A stretch of 64,000 bases of DNA, from assembly GCF_900205925.1 (NCBI RefSeq), contig NZ_OAOD01000007.1, positions 1-64,000 of the forward strand, given 5' to 3'. The notes beneath the pieces are model-generated. The model did no database searches and was not told the origin of the DNA. It saw only the letters and a list, made by a program, of their open reading frames with translations. Within the stretch, counting starts at the first letter, position 1, and every line of letters begins with the position of its first letter. This stretch comes from Clostridium peptidivorans (lineage in GTDB: Bacteria > Bacillota > Clostridia > Clostridiales > Clostridiaceae). A program made the position numbers and the translations under genes. This document shows positions 43,510-51,295 of the stretch, in pieces.

Positions 43510-44463
43510 TTATTTTTTCTTTAGCTTACATACAAAAAATCCTTCCATTTCTTCATTTGGGATTACTCTAAGGGCCTTTTTAAGATTATCATTATATTTT
43601 TTGTCCTTATATAGGTTTAATCCTTGTATGGAATTCTTTATATTTAAGTTTAAATTCATAACTCTTAAATTTGGATATTTATTTAACATATAATCAACTA
43701 CTTCTTCATTCTCCTCTGAAGAAATGGTGCAGGTGGAATAAATAAGTATCCCTCCCCTTTTTAATGCTTTAATTCCACTTTCTAAAAGCTTCTTTTGAAG
43801 TTTTGAATTTTCACGTATAAATTTAGTACTCCATCCTCTATAGCTTTCATGTCTTTTTATCTCAATTGTTCCCTCCCCTGAACAGGGTGCATCCAGTAAA
43901 ACCCTATCAAATTTTTCTTTAAATTTATCTCCAAGCACTTTACCATCCATACCTATTACTTCTGTACAGCTTGCCCCTTGCTTTTGTAAATTATATTTAA
44001 GTCTTTCTCGTCTTATAGTATTTATTTCATTTGCCATAATCTTCCCTTTGTTTTCTATAATTGACGCAATTTCAGTTGTTTTACCACCTGGAGCTGCACA
44101 CATGTCCAATATAGTTTGTCCCTTTTCTAAATCTAAAAGCAGTGGCGGAAGCATACTTGAAGTATTTTGAAGATATATACTCCCCGTGTTATAACAACTA
44201 AGTTTTGTAATTTGTGATTCCTTTGCCTTATTTAATATAAATGCTTCTTTTACTAAGCTGCTGTTTGAAAAACTTATACTATTTTCACGAAGCTCTTTTT
44301 GAATTTCCATAATAGTTGTCTTTAATTTGTTTGCTCTTAATGTAGTCTTTCTTCCTTCTATAAAACTTTTTAGTATAGTATCAACAGTAACAGGAGAATA
44401 AATATTATAAAGCGTTTCTAAAAATTCCTTAGGCAGCTTGTAGGCAGCATTTTTTATTTCCAT
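43510..44463 (-). CDS. RsmB/RsmF-type RNA (cytosine-5) methyltransferase
   Basis: 317 residues from the ATG at 44463 after GGGGGTGG; a GTG-like upstream frame adds five residues without need. NOL1/NOP2/Sun family: SAM-binding LDMCAAPGGKTTEIA, the DAPCSGEGTI proline-cysteine motif and the catalytic STCTISSEENEEVV. At 317 residues it lacks the N-terminal NusB-like domain of RsmB and the long C-terminal PUA-like part of YebU/RsmF, so the exact rRNA or tRNA target is uncertain. Confidence 0.88.
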   Translation of the reverse strand: MEIKNAAYKLPKEFLETLYNIYSPVTVDTILKSFIEGRKTTLRANKLKTTIMEIQKELRENSISFSNSSLVKEAFILNKAKESQITKLSCYNTGSIYLQNTSSMLPPLLLDLEKGQTILDMCAAPGGKTTEIASIIENKGKIMANEINTIRRERLKYNLQKQGASCTEVIGMDGKVLGDKFKEKFDRVLLDAPCSGEGTIEIKRHESYRGWSTKFIRENSKLQKKLLESGIKALKRGGILIYSTCTISSEENEEVVDYMLNKYPNLRVMNLNLNIKNSIQGLNLYKDKKYNDNLKKALRVIPNEEMEGFFVCKLKKK

Positions 44464-44644
44464 GTGAACCACCCCCATGTTTTGTTGTGTGTAATACTAC
44501 ATTTTATTAATCAACTGTATTTTTTATACATAAAAGCTTATATGTCTCAAAATGCCTTTTTAACATTTCATTTAAATGTTATAATTAGACTAATACTACT
44601 TTGACATACTAGTTAAAATTAAGATTTATCATTTGAGGTGGACA

Positions 44645-45532
44645 ATGAAACACGTATTTATAGTAAATCCTACTTCTGGCAAAGGTTATGCTAAAAAATT
44701 GATTCCTGTTATTTCAAAAATATGTACTCATGAAAATATAAACTATATTATTGAAATCACAAAATATCCTGGGCATGCTACTGAAATTGCCAAAAACTAC
44801 TCCTTAGAAGAAAACGTAAGATTCTATGCTGTAGGTGGAGATGGCACATTAAATGAAGTATTAAATGGGATGCTATACAGTTCTTGCTCTTTAGCAGTAA
44901 TTCCAGCTGGTTCTGGTAATGACTTTATAAAAACTGTGTATAGTCCTTTAACTATAGACAAGCTTATAATGGATTTAATAAATGGAGAAACCAAGCTTAT
45001 TAATATTGGTAAAATAAACAATAAACATTTTATAAATATATCATCTATTGGAATTGATGCAGAAATAACATATAATGCAAAGATATTTAAGAAAAATCCA
45101 CTAATTCCATCTAAATTATCCTATTTGTTTAGCATATTTACTACATTAATTAAGTATTCATCTTACAACCTTGAAATTTATATAGATGATATTCATATAA
45201 AGGATAAAATTTTACTAATAGCTATTGGAAATGGTAAATATTATGGTGGAGGTATGAAGGTATTACCTAATGCTAATCCATTTAATAATAATTTCGATAT
45301 ATGCGTTGTAAAGAGTATGAGTAAGCTAAATATATTAAGACTATTTCCTGTTTTAATTAAAGGAAATCATGAAAGGTTAAAGGATTATGTTACCTTTTAT
45401 AAAGGTTCCAACATACAAATTCATTCTAAAGAAAATGTAAAAATAAATGTAGATGGTGAAATATTTGAAAATACGGATATAAAGTTTGAAATTGTTGAAA
45501 AGAAAGTAAATTTTGTATTTATTAATTCATAA
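44645..45532 (+). CDS. Diacylglycerol/sphingosine-type lipid kinase
   Basis: 295 residues from the ATG at 44645 (GAGGTGG upstream). DagK/YegS family: NPTSGKGYAKK near the N-terminus, the catalytic GGDGTLNEVLNGM, PAGSGNDF, and SIGIDAEITYNAK. It phosphorylates diacylglycerol or a similar lipid at the inner membrane face. About 18 bp before the DUF523 gene, so the two probably share a transcript. Confidence 0.92.
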   Translation: MKHVFIVNPTSGKGYAKKLIPVISKICTHENINYIIEITKYPGHATEIAKNYSLEENVRFYAVGGDGTLNEVLNGMLYSSCSLAVIPAGSGNDFIKTVYSPLTIDKLIMDLINGETKLINIGKINNKHFINISSIGIDAEITYNAKIFKKNPLIPSKLSYLFSIFTTLIKYSSYNLEIYIDDIHIKDKILLIAIGNGKYYGGGMKVLPNANPFNNNFDICVVKSMSKLNILRLFPVLIKGNHERLKDYVTFYKGSNIQIHSKENVKINVDGEIFENTDIKFEIVEKKVNFVFINS

Positions 45533-45550
45533 AAGAGGAGATGTTACAGA

Positions 45551-45994
45551 GTGTATTTAGTAAGTTCATGTTTAGCTGGAGTTAACTGCAGATATAATGG
45601 AGGAAATAGCGAAAATAAAGTTATGTTAAAATTAGTTAAAGAAGGTAAAGCTATAGCAGTATGTCCAGAACAATTAGGAGGATTACCTACTCCAAGGGTG
45701 CCTTGTGAAATTATTATAGATAAAAATGGCAATAAAAAAATAGTTAATAGAGAGGGTAAAGATTTAACTAAAGAATTTATGGAAGGTGCAGAAAAGACTT
45801 TAGCAATTGCAAAAGATAAAGGTATTAAAAGAGCAATATTAAAATCTAAAAGTCCTTCCTGTGGTTGTGGCCTTGTATATGATGGTACATTTTCAGGTAC
45901 ATTAGTAAAAGGAAATGGTCTAACCGCAGAGCTACTAATTAAAAATGGATTTGAAGTGTATACAGAAAACGATTTAGAAACTGTACCATTGTAA
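45551..45994 (+). CDS. DUF523 domain protein
   Basis: 147 residues from GTG 45551 (AGGAG upstream). Highly typical of DUF523: SSCLAGVNCRYNG at the start, CPEQLGGLPTPR, KSKSPSCGCG and YDGTFSGTL. The conserved cysteines at both ends suggest a metal or iron-sulfur centre. Function unknown, though relatives are fused to a DUF1722 domain. It follows the lipid kinase gene. Fold-back copy D lies 49 bp past its stop. Confidence 0.85.
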   Translation: MYLVSSCLAGVNCRYNGGNSENKVMLKLVKEGKAIAVCPEQLGGLPTPRVPCEIIIDKNGNKKIVNREGKDLTKEFMEGAEKTLAIAKDKGIKRAILKSKSPSCGCGLVYDGTFSGTLVKGNGLTAELLIKNGFEVYTENDLETVPL

Positions 45995-46042
45995 AAGTCA
46001 TAATTGCATTACATAACCTTATTTACAATTAAAGGAAATCGT

Positions 46043-46271
46043 GACATTTTTAATGCTGCCGAGTATAGAATTTTCATCGTAGAAGGATTGAATGAGCTTT
46101 AAAAGGGCTTTATTTATAAATTTAAAATACCGTTAAGGGCCTCCTACTGTTTGAGCTTATGGCGAGTTTAGGAGGGTTAGGTATTTTAAATTTATAAATA
46201 TTAGCCCTTTTTAGCGAAATGAACGTCTTCCTAGATAAAAGTTTTATACGTCACCCAGCATTAAAAATGTC
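46043..46271 (-). repeat. Fold-back repeat, copy D (best preserved)
   Basis: 229 bp. Perfect 16-bp terminal inverted repeats GACATTTTTAATGCTG (46043-46058) and complement (46256-46271). Middle arms AAGGGCT...AAATACC pair with GGTATTTT...AGCCCTT; apical arms CCTCCTA/TAGGAGG enclose CTGTTTGAGC and GCGAGTTTAG. Lies 12 bp past the brnQ stop codon (minus strand). Confidence 0.9.
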
Positions 46272-46282
46272 CTATTATTAAT

Positions 46283-47626
46283 TTATGCTCCTACCTTATC
46301 AGATTGTAAAGCAGACCTTTCTTCAGGCTTCTTATTCTTTAAACTTCCAAAAACAAACCCTACTAAAGCACCTGCTAGCGCTGGAAGTATCCAGCCAAGC
46401 CCCTTAGAATAAAGAGGTAAAATATTAAGCATATCAAACTTTAATCCAAATTGTCCTAATGCATCTAAAATGCTAACAACGGAAGTAAATATCATAGTAA
46501 ATAAATATACATAGTTATTGCCCTTGAATAAATCATTAGCAAATGCAAGCACCATAAGAACAATTGCCATTGGGTATATTGCCGTTAATGCTGGCACTGA
46601 AAATTTAAGTATTTGTGTAAGTCCTACATTTGCAAACATCATACTGGATACTGATAATATTGCAACCCAAGTTTTATATGAAACCTTTGGCATTAGTTTA
46701 GCAAAGTATTGACTGCAAGATGTTAAAAGTCCTACTGATGTTGTTAAGCAAGCAAGTGAAAATATTAATCCTAACACAACTGATCCATTTTGTCCAAATA
46801 AGTAAAATACTACATTTGTAAGTGTTTGAGCTCCATTTTCAGTTGCTCCAAATTTTGTCTGTGAAACAGCTCCTAAATAAGCAAGCATTCCATATATTAT
46901 TGTTAAAAACAGACCCGCTATTGCTCCAGCTTTTATTGTATTTGATACAAGTGCTTTTTCTTCTGTTACTCCCATTTGTTTTAATGCAATAGAAATTACA
47001 ATACCAAAATTAAGTGCTGCTATGGCATCCATTGTCATATATCCATCTAAGAATCCCTTAAGTAAAGGAAAATGTGCATACTCTCCACTTGGAACTGCAA
47101 ATCCCCCTATAGGTTTAAACAAACTAAAAACAAATATACTTGCTATTAAAACTAATAATGCAGGTGTTAAGATTTTCCCAAATCTATCTACAAGTTTTGA
47201 TGGTGACATACATAACCAAAAAGCTATTCCAAAATAAACTAAAGTATATATAAATAATGGCAATTTGCTACCTGTTAACGTAGTTGATAAAAACGGTGAT
47301 ATACCCATTTCAAAAGCTAAACTTGCCGCTCTAGGTATACCTAAGAAAGGTCCTATTGATAAATAAATTAAAAGAGTAAATGCAAGTGCAAAGCTAGGAT
47401 GAACACGACTTGCTAATATATGAAGTCCACCTGCTTTGGCAACTACGGCAATTGCAAGTATTGGAAGTCCTACTGCTGAAAGTAAAAACCCTCCCATTGA
47501 TACTAACATATTTGTTCCTGATAATTGTCCTAATTGTGGTGGAAATATTAAATTGCCTGCTCCAAAAAACATTGAAAAGATCATTAAACTTACAAATAAT
47601 AAATTCTTTCTACCCATTTTTTCCAT
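46283..47626 (-). CDS. brnQ: Branched-chain amino acid transporter
   Basis: 447 residues, about 12 helices. LIVCS family Na+ or H+ coupled carrier for leucine, isoleucine and valine. The N-terminal MFFGAGNLIFPPQLGQLSG is diagnostic, with YLSIGPFLGIPRAASLAFE and YGMLAYLGAVSQ. It is monocistronic, behind a T-box leader with a likely isoleucine specifier, and has a GGGGG site. Confidence 0.96.
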   Translation of the reverse strand: MEKMGRKNLLFVSLMIFSMFFGAGNLIFPPQLGQLSGTNMLVSMGGFLLSAVGLPILAIAVVAKAGGLHILASRVHPSFALAFTLLIYLSIGPFLGIPRAASLAFEMGISPFLSTTLTGSKLPLFIYTLVYFGIAFWLCMSPSKLVDRFGKILTPALLVLIASIFVFSLFKPIGGFAVPSGEYAHFPLLKGFLDGYMTMDAIAALNFGIVISIALKQMGVTEEKALVSNTIKAGAIAGLFLTIIYGMLAYLGAVSQTKFGATENGAQTLTNVVFYLFGQNGSVVLGLIFSLACLTTSVGLLTSCSQYFAKLMPKVSYKTWVAILSVSSMMFANVGLTQILKFSVPALTAIYPMAIVLMVLAFANDLFKGNNYVYLFTMIFTSVVSILDALGQFGLKFDMLNILPLYSKGLGWILPALAGALVGFVFGSLKNKKPEERSALQSDKVGA

Positions 47627-47726
47627 TTTAAAAACCCCCGATTTATATTTTTTAATTTATGATTACAGATTATAATATCAATATCGCTTTCCATAATCAT
47701 GCCCCCTTTTATATTTTATTTTAAAA

Positions 47727-48010
47727 ATAAAAAAACCCGTCCCCATATAAGGGACGAGTTATACTCGCGTTACCACCCTAGTTCCATAAATTAATATACA
47801 AAAAATTAATTTATAACACTCATCAACGTACATTATAATACGTGTTCCTTTTAACGGTGGACTACCTGCATCGCTTACTAAATAGTCTTCAGCTTTGCTT
47901 CTCAGAGATGATTTTCAACTATTCTTTGAACATTGGCTTTCAGCAAAATGCCAACTCTCTGTGGAACAATAAAATAGATTACTTTTTCTCTTCATAGAAT
48001 TTACATATGT
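47727..48010 (-). ncRNA. T-box leader of brnQ (probable Ile specifier)
   Basis: The T-box AGGGTGGTAACGCGAG is at 47779-47764 (minus strand), followed by a terminator stem CTCGTCCC/GGGGACGGG and a T-run (47758-47727). Upstream, Stem I begins with GAAGAGAAAAAGTA and closes on CATCTCTGAG; the specifier bulge reads GAAAATCAT, giving ATC (isoleucine) at 47912-47910. Uncharged tRNA-Ile would promote read-through. Confidence 0.92.
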
Positions 48011-48070
48011 ATTTAATTGACTTACATATTTTATATCATATATAGCCAAGCGTGTCAACGCTTAATTTTA

Positions 48071-48517
48071 TTAAAATAAAAACTTATTAATATCATTATT
48101 TACTTCTACCTCTGAAAAAGCGATATTAGTTATTGTTATAGCATATGATGATATTTTATCAATAAATTCTTCTATTTCACTTAAAGTTTTAACAGATAGT
48201 TTAATTAAAAAACAACTATCCCCAGCAATTCTATAAGCCCATTCACTTCTTTTATACTCTTTTATAAATGTTTTAAATCTTTCATATTCTCCATTTTTCA
48301 TAGTAACCTTTATTATACAATCGATAGTTAATCCAAGTTTTTTATTATTTATTTTAATTGTATATCCTTCAATTACTCCATAATCCTCAAGTCTTTTTAC
48401 CCTCTCAGTAACAGATGGCGGTGAAAGATTAATTCGTTTTGATAATTCTCTAATTGATAATCTACTATTCTTTTGTAATTCTGATAAGATTAATATATCA
48501 ATTTCATCAAATTTCAT
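48071..48517 (-). CDS. Lrp/AsnC family transcriptional regulator
   Basis: 148 residues. N-terminal HTH (DEIDILILSELQKNSRLSIR, LSPPSVTERVKRLEDYGVIEGY) and a C-terminal RAM/ACT-like effector domain (CIIKVTMKNGEYERFKTFIK). Divergent from the AhpD-like gene at 48658 across a strong palindrome, so it probably controls that gene and itself. Effector unknown, often an amino acid. Confidence 0.92.
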   Translation of the reverse strand: MKFDEIDILILSELQKNSRLSIRELSKRINLSPPSVTERVKRLEDYGVIEGYTIKINNKKLGLTIDCIIKVTMKNGEYERFKTFIKEYKRSEWAYRIAGDSCFLIKLSVKTLSEIEEFIDKISSYAITITNIAFSEVEVNNDINKFLF

Positions 48518-48588
48518 TTGTAATCATTCCTTCTTATAATCATTTCAATTGATATGTATATTGTTATATTATATCTCATATGAAATAC

Positions 48589-48640
48589 AATACAAATTTT
48601 ATTTTATATATAATATATTATACAAAATAAAATTTGTATT
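48589..48640. promoter_or_regulatory. Operator-like palindrome between the Lrp and AhpD-like genes
   Basis: Perfect 17-bp arms AATACAAATTTTATTTT (48589-48605) and complement (48624-48640), 18 bp apart. It lies immediately upstream of the ribosome site of the AhpD-like gene in the 140-bp divergent region, and suits an Lrp-type regulator. Confidence 0.75.
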
Positions 48641-48657
48641 AATAAAGGAGAATTAGT

Positions 48658-49074
48658 ATGGCAAAAATAGTTTTTTCACAGGAAGGTTCCACACCATTTC
48701 AACAATTACTAGGTCATAATAAAGATATATTAGAAAAATGGACTGCTTTAGAAAACAGCATATTTAATTCCGATACTTTTAGTAACGAACTGAAAGAAGA
48801 AGTTCGTCGTACTCTTGCATTTAATAACGGATGTCAATATTGTATGGCAAAAGGTAAGCCTTCTAGCAATATTTCTAATTCAAAAATTTTAACAGCTGTT
48901 AAATTTGCAGATATGTATTCTAAAAATATATCTTTTGCTAATACACATTTTAGTGCATTAAAAGAAGAGTTTGATGACAAAGAAATCTCCGAGCTTTTTG
49001 CATTAATATGTTTTGTAACAGCTTCCCAAAAATTTGGAGCATTACTTGATTTACAACCAAATTGTTCAATATAG
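48658..49074 (+). CDS. Carboxymuconolactone decarboxylase/AhpD-like protein
   Basis: 138 residues, all-helical. The CxxC redox motif is in NNGCQYCMAKGK (about 58-69), as in AhpD-type alkylhydroperoxidases, with a histidine-poor surrounding. It could reduce peroxides or disulfides. It diverges from an Lrp-type regulator, an arrangement suggesting metabolite control. AAGGAG site. Fold-back copy E begins ~10 bp after its stop. Confidence 0.82.
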   Translation: MAKIVFSQEGSTPFQQLLGHNKDILEKWTALENSIFNSDTFSNELKEEVRRTLAFNNGCQYCMAKGKPSSNISNSKILTAVKFADMYSKNISFANTHFSALKEEFDDKEISELFALICFVTASQKFGALLDLQPNCSI

Positions 49075-49083
49075 AAATAGTAC

Positions 49084-49321
49084 GACATTTTTAATGTTGA
49101 ACAGGTCGTATGGAATTTGCATTTAGGAAAGCGTTCGCTACGCAAAAAAGCTCTAATATTTCTTCATTTCAAGGTGCCTAAGCCTTCTAAACTCGCCTAT
49201 AGCTCAAACAGTAAAAGGCTTTATACGGCGCCTTAAAGTCAGAAATAAAGAGCTTTTAATTGCTTGCTCAATGCTTTCTACAATGCAAATTCCATACTTG
49301 TGTTCAACATTAAAAATATTC
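49084..49321 (+). repeat. Fold-back repeat, copy E
   Basis: About 238 bp. Ends GACATTTTTAATGTTGAAC and GTTCAACATTAAAAATATT. Outer arms GTATGGAATTTGCAT/ATGCAAATTCCATAC; middle arms AAAGCTC/GAGCTTT; apical arms AAGCCTT/AAGGCTT. All family cores are present in the same orientation as A and B. Confidence 0.88.
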
Positions 49322-49600
49322 CTCATGCTCACTGACTGAAAGAAGGAATTTCGCTTTGGCGAAAGTTCCTTTTAATAAACTAATACTTGATAAAGGGCTG
49401 ATAAGCCCGAAGACCGATAGGTCGGAAAATATCAATGATACAATTTTTTATTAAGAACCTCTTATCATACTCTCATATCTTTAATTTATAAATTAAATTT
49501 CCTCATTTATTTCGTATAAGTTCTTATAACTTCCCAGGCTGCCGCGCTAAAATATTTTAGAAATTCAGTTAGCTAAATTTCTTCCTTCAGCAGTTCACAT
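49322..49600 (-). repeat. Repeat R2, copy 2
   Basis: About 280 bp, reverse complement of the block at 38367-38654, lying between fold-back copies E and F. Read on the minus strand it contains hairpins GACCTATCGGTC and GGGCTTATCAGCCC, and GAACTTTCGCCAAAGCGAAATTC. No coding potential. Confidence 0.75.
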
Positions 49601-49833
49601 GAAGAGCTTTTTAATGCTCTGGAGCATAGAATTTTCATCGTAGAAGCCATTGAATGAGCCTTAGAACGGCTTTATTTATAAATTCGAAATACCGCTAAGA
49701 GCCGCCTACTGTCTGAGCTGCAGCGAGTTTAGGCGGCTTAGGGATTTTAAATTTATAAATATTAGCAGCTCTTGGCGAAATGAACCGCCTTCTTAGATGA
49801 AAATTATATGCAAACCTGAGCATTAAAAACGTC
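49601..49833 (-). repeat. Fold-back repeat, copy F
   Basis: About 233 bp in inverted orientation to E. Contains CGTAGAAGCCATTGAATGAG, CTGTCTGAGCTGCAGCGAG and GCGAAATGAACCGCCTTC. Apical arms GCCGCCTA/TAGGCGGC. The end GAGCATTAAAAACGTCG lies about 9 bp after the stop of the minus-strand gene at 49842. Confidence 0.85.
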
Positions 49834-49841
49834 GTAATATA

Positions 49842-51182
49842 CTATTTAAATGTTACTAAATTCACTACTGCTTTATCATTAATTACAAATCCATTTTTAA
49901 CTTCTGACTTATCTGTATCGAAGAATAAAATTTGCTTACTGTCCTGTGACCACTGTACAGCATTATACAAGGAGCTTACTAAGTTTATATCCTTTTTTAT
50001 AAGAATTCTGCTTGTAAAGGAGTTACCATTTATCTTAGCAGCATAAAGATTCCATACCTCTTTGCCACCTTCATTTGCTCTATTTAAGTATACAACCTTA
50101 GTCTTATCAGGAGACACATAACAAGGAGATGAAAAAGAACCTTCCTTAGAATCTAAATGATTTATAACTTTATGAAATTCTTTCTTTTCCACATCATAAA
50201 TATAGGTTCCATCTTCGTCATCTAAGATTCCCTCAAACAATATTCTCTTTCCCTCATCTAATACATAATACTCAACTGAAGGTATGCAGTTTTCTTTATA
50301 ATTTGATTTTCCAAATTTATTACTGGTTCTATCTACATAAGAAAGTAGCATAACATCTTCAACTTTACCTGTCCTTGAATTTACCTTATATATTCCTTGC
50401 CTTCTTGGGTCACCTTTACCAGAACTGTTTTGTTTTTCTTCCCCTATAAAATATATTTCTTCTCCATTTTCACTATAAAAGCTTGGAATTGCGCTTATAT
50501 ACAAGTCATCACTTTTTACTTTTACAATTTTAGTTGTTCCCGTTTCAGTATTATAAAGTTCTAAATCTCCATCTTTATAGCCTATAAAGCACTTTGAATC
50601 CTCAGACCAATTGCCATGTTCCTCTTCTGCAATATTTACATCTTTTATAGCCTGAAAATTATCCTTTGTTAGATTATAATTATATACTTTAGATAAATCT
50701 TGAAAATTAAACTTAGTTCTATCAGGTGAAAGTCCTGATATTACTAGTCTAGTAGATATAAGTTTATCATTTGACTTTATAGGAGTTTTTTCAAGAGTAT
50801 CCAATTTAACTTTATATACTTTACCATACATATCTTCATAGGCATTATTACTTTCATCGCTTGTCATTTTATTAGAATCTTTTGTATATTTTTTGTAAAA
50901 TTCCTCCTTACTTAATCCAATTCCTGCTATGACTTCATTGTTACTTATGAATCCAAAACTTTCTGATAAACCTTGTATGTTTCCATAAGATTTTTTATCT
51001 GCTATTTCTAAAGGTTTATCATCTACTATTGAAATTTGTGAGTTATCTTCTGAAATGACCTTTGCACTGTTTGTAAAATCTTCTGCTTTAGCATTGAACA
51101 TACGCTCTAAGATAAAAGTTCCTCCTATTAATACTACTGGTATTGCTATTTTTAAAATAGTTCCTCTGATATTTTTCTTCAT
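49842..51182 (-). CDS. Exported TolB-like beta-propeller protein
   Basis: 446 residues. One N-terminal membrane anchor (about 8-24), then repeats of the TolB/YncE-like propeller kind: LSPDRTKFNF, NWSEDSKCFIGYKDG, FYSENGEEIYFIGEE, VSPDKTKVVYLN, VQWSQDSKQILFFDTD. It is probably tethered outside the membrane. It follows the two-component genes on the same strand with a 113-bp gap, and shares a 20-bp upstream motif with the divergent htrA gene, so it may be a target of that system. Confidence 0.7.
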   Translation of the reverse strand: MKKNIRGTILKIAIPVVLIGGTFILERMFNAKAEDFTNSAKVISEDNSQISIVDDKPLEIADKKSYGNIQGLSESFGFISNNEVIAGIGLSKEEFYKKYTKDSNKMTSDESNNAYEDMYGKVYKVKLDTLEKTPIKSNDKLISTRLVISGLSPDRTKFNFQDLSKVYNYNLTKDNFQAIKDVNIAEEEHGNWSEDSKCFIGYKDGDLELYNTETGTTKIVKVKSDDLYISAIPSFYSENGEEIYFIGEEKQNSSGKGDPRRQGIYKVNSRTGKVEDVMLLSYVDRTSNKFGKSNYKENCIPSVEYYVLDEGKRILFEGILDDEDGTYIYDVEKKEFHKVINHLDSKEGSFSSPCYVSPDKTKVVYLNRANEGGKEVWNLYAAKINGNSFTSRILIKKDINLVSSLYNAVQWSQDSKQILFFDTDKSEVKNGFVINDKAVVNLVTFK

Positions 51183-51271
51183 TTAAATTCCTCCTTATAC
51201 TTTAAATGATTTCGTTACATCTTCTTTGCACTTATATAATATCTGTTACCTTTTGCCATTAATTATCCTAC

Positions 51272-51291
51272 TTATTGCCAAGTTGTAAACA
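51272..51291. promoter_or_regulatory. Shared 20-bp motif, copy 1
   Basis: TTATTGCCAAGTTGTAAACA, about 90-110 bp upstream of the beta-propeller start codon. An exact second copy lies at 53688-53707 upstream of htrA, in the opposite orientation relative to its gene. Likely a binding site of the linked response regulator. Confidence 0.6.
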
Positions 51292-51295
51292 AATA

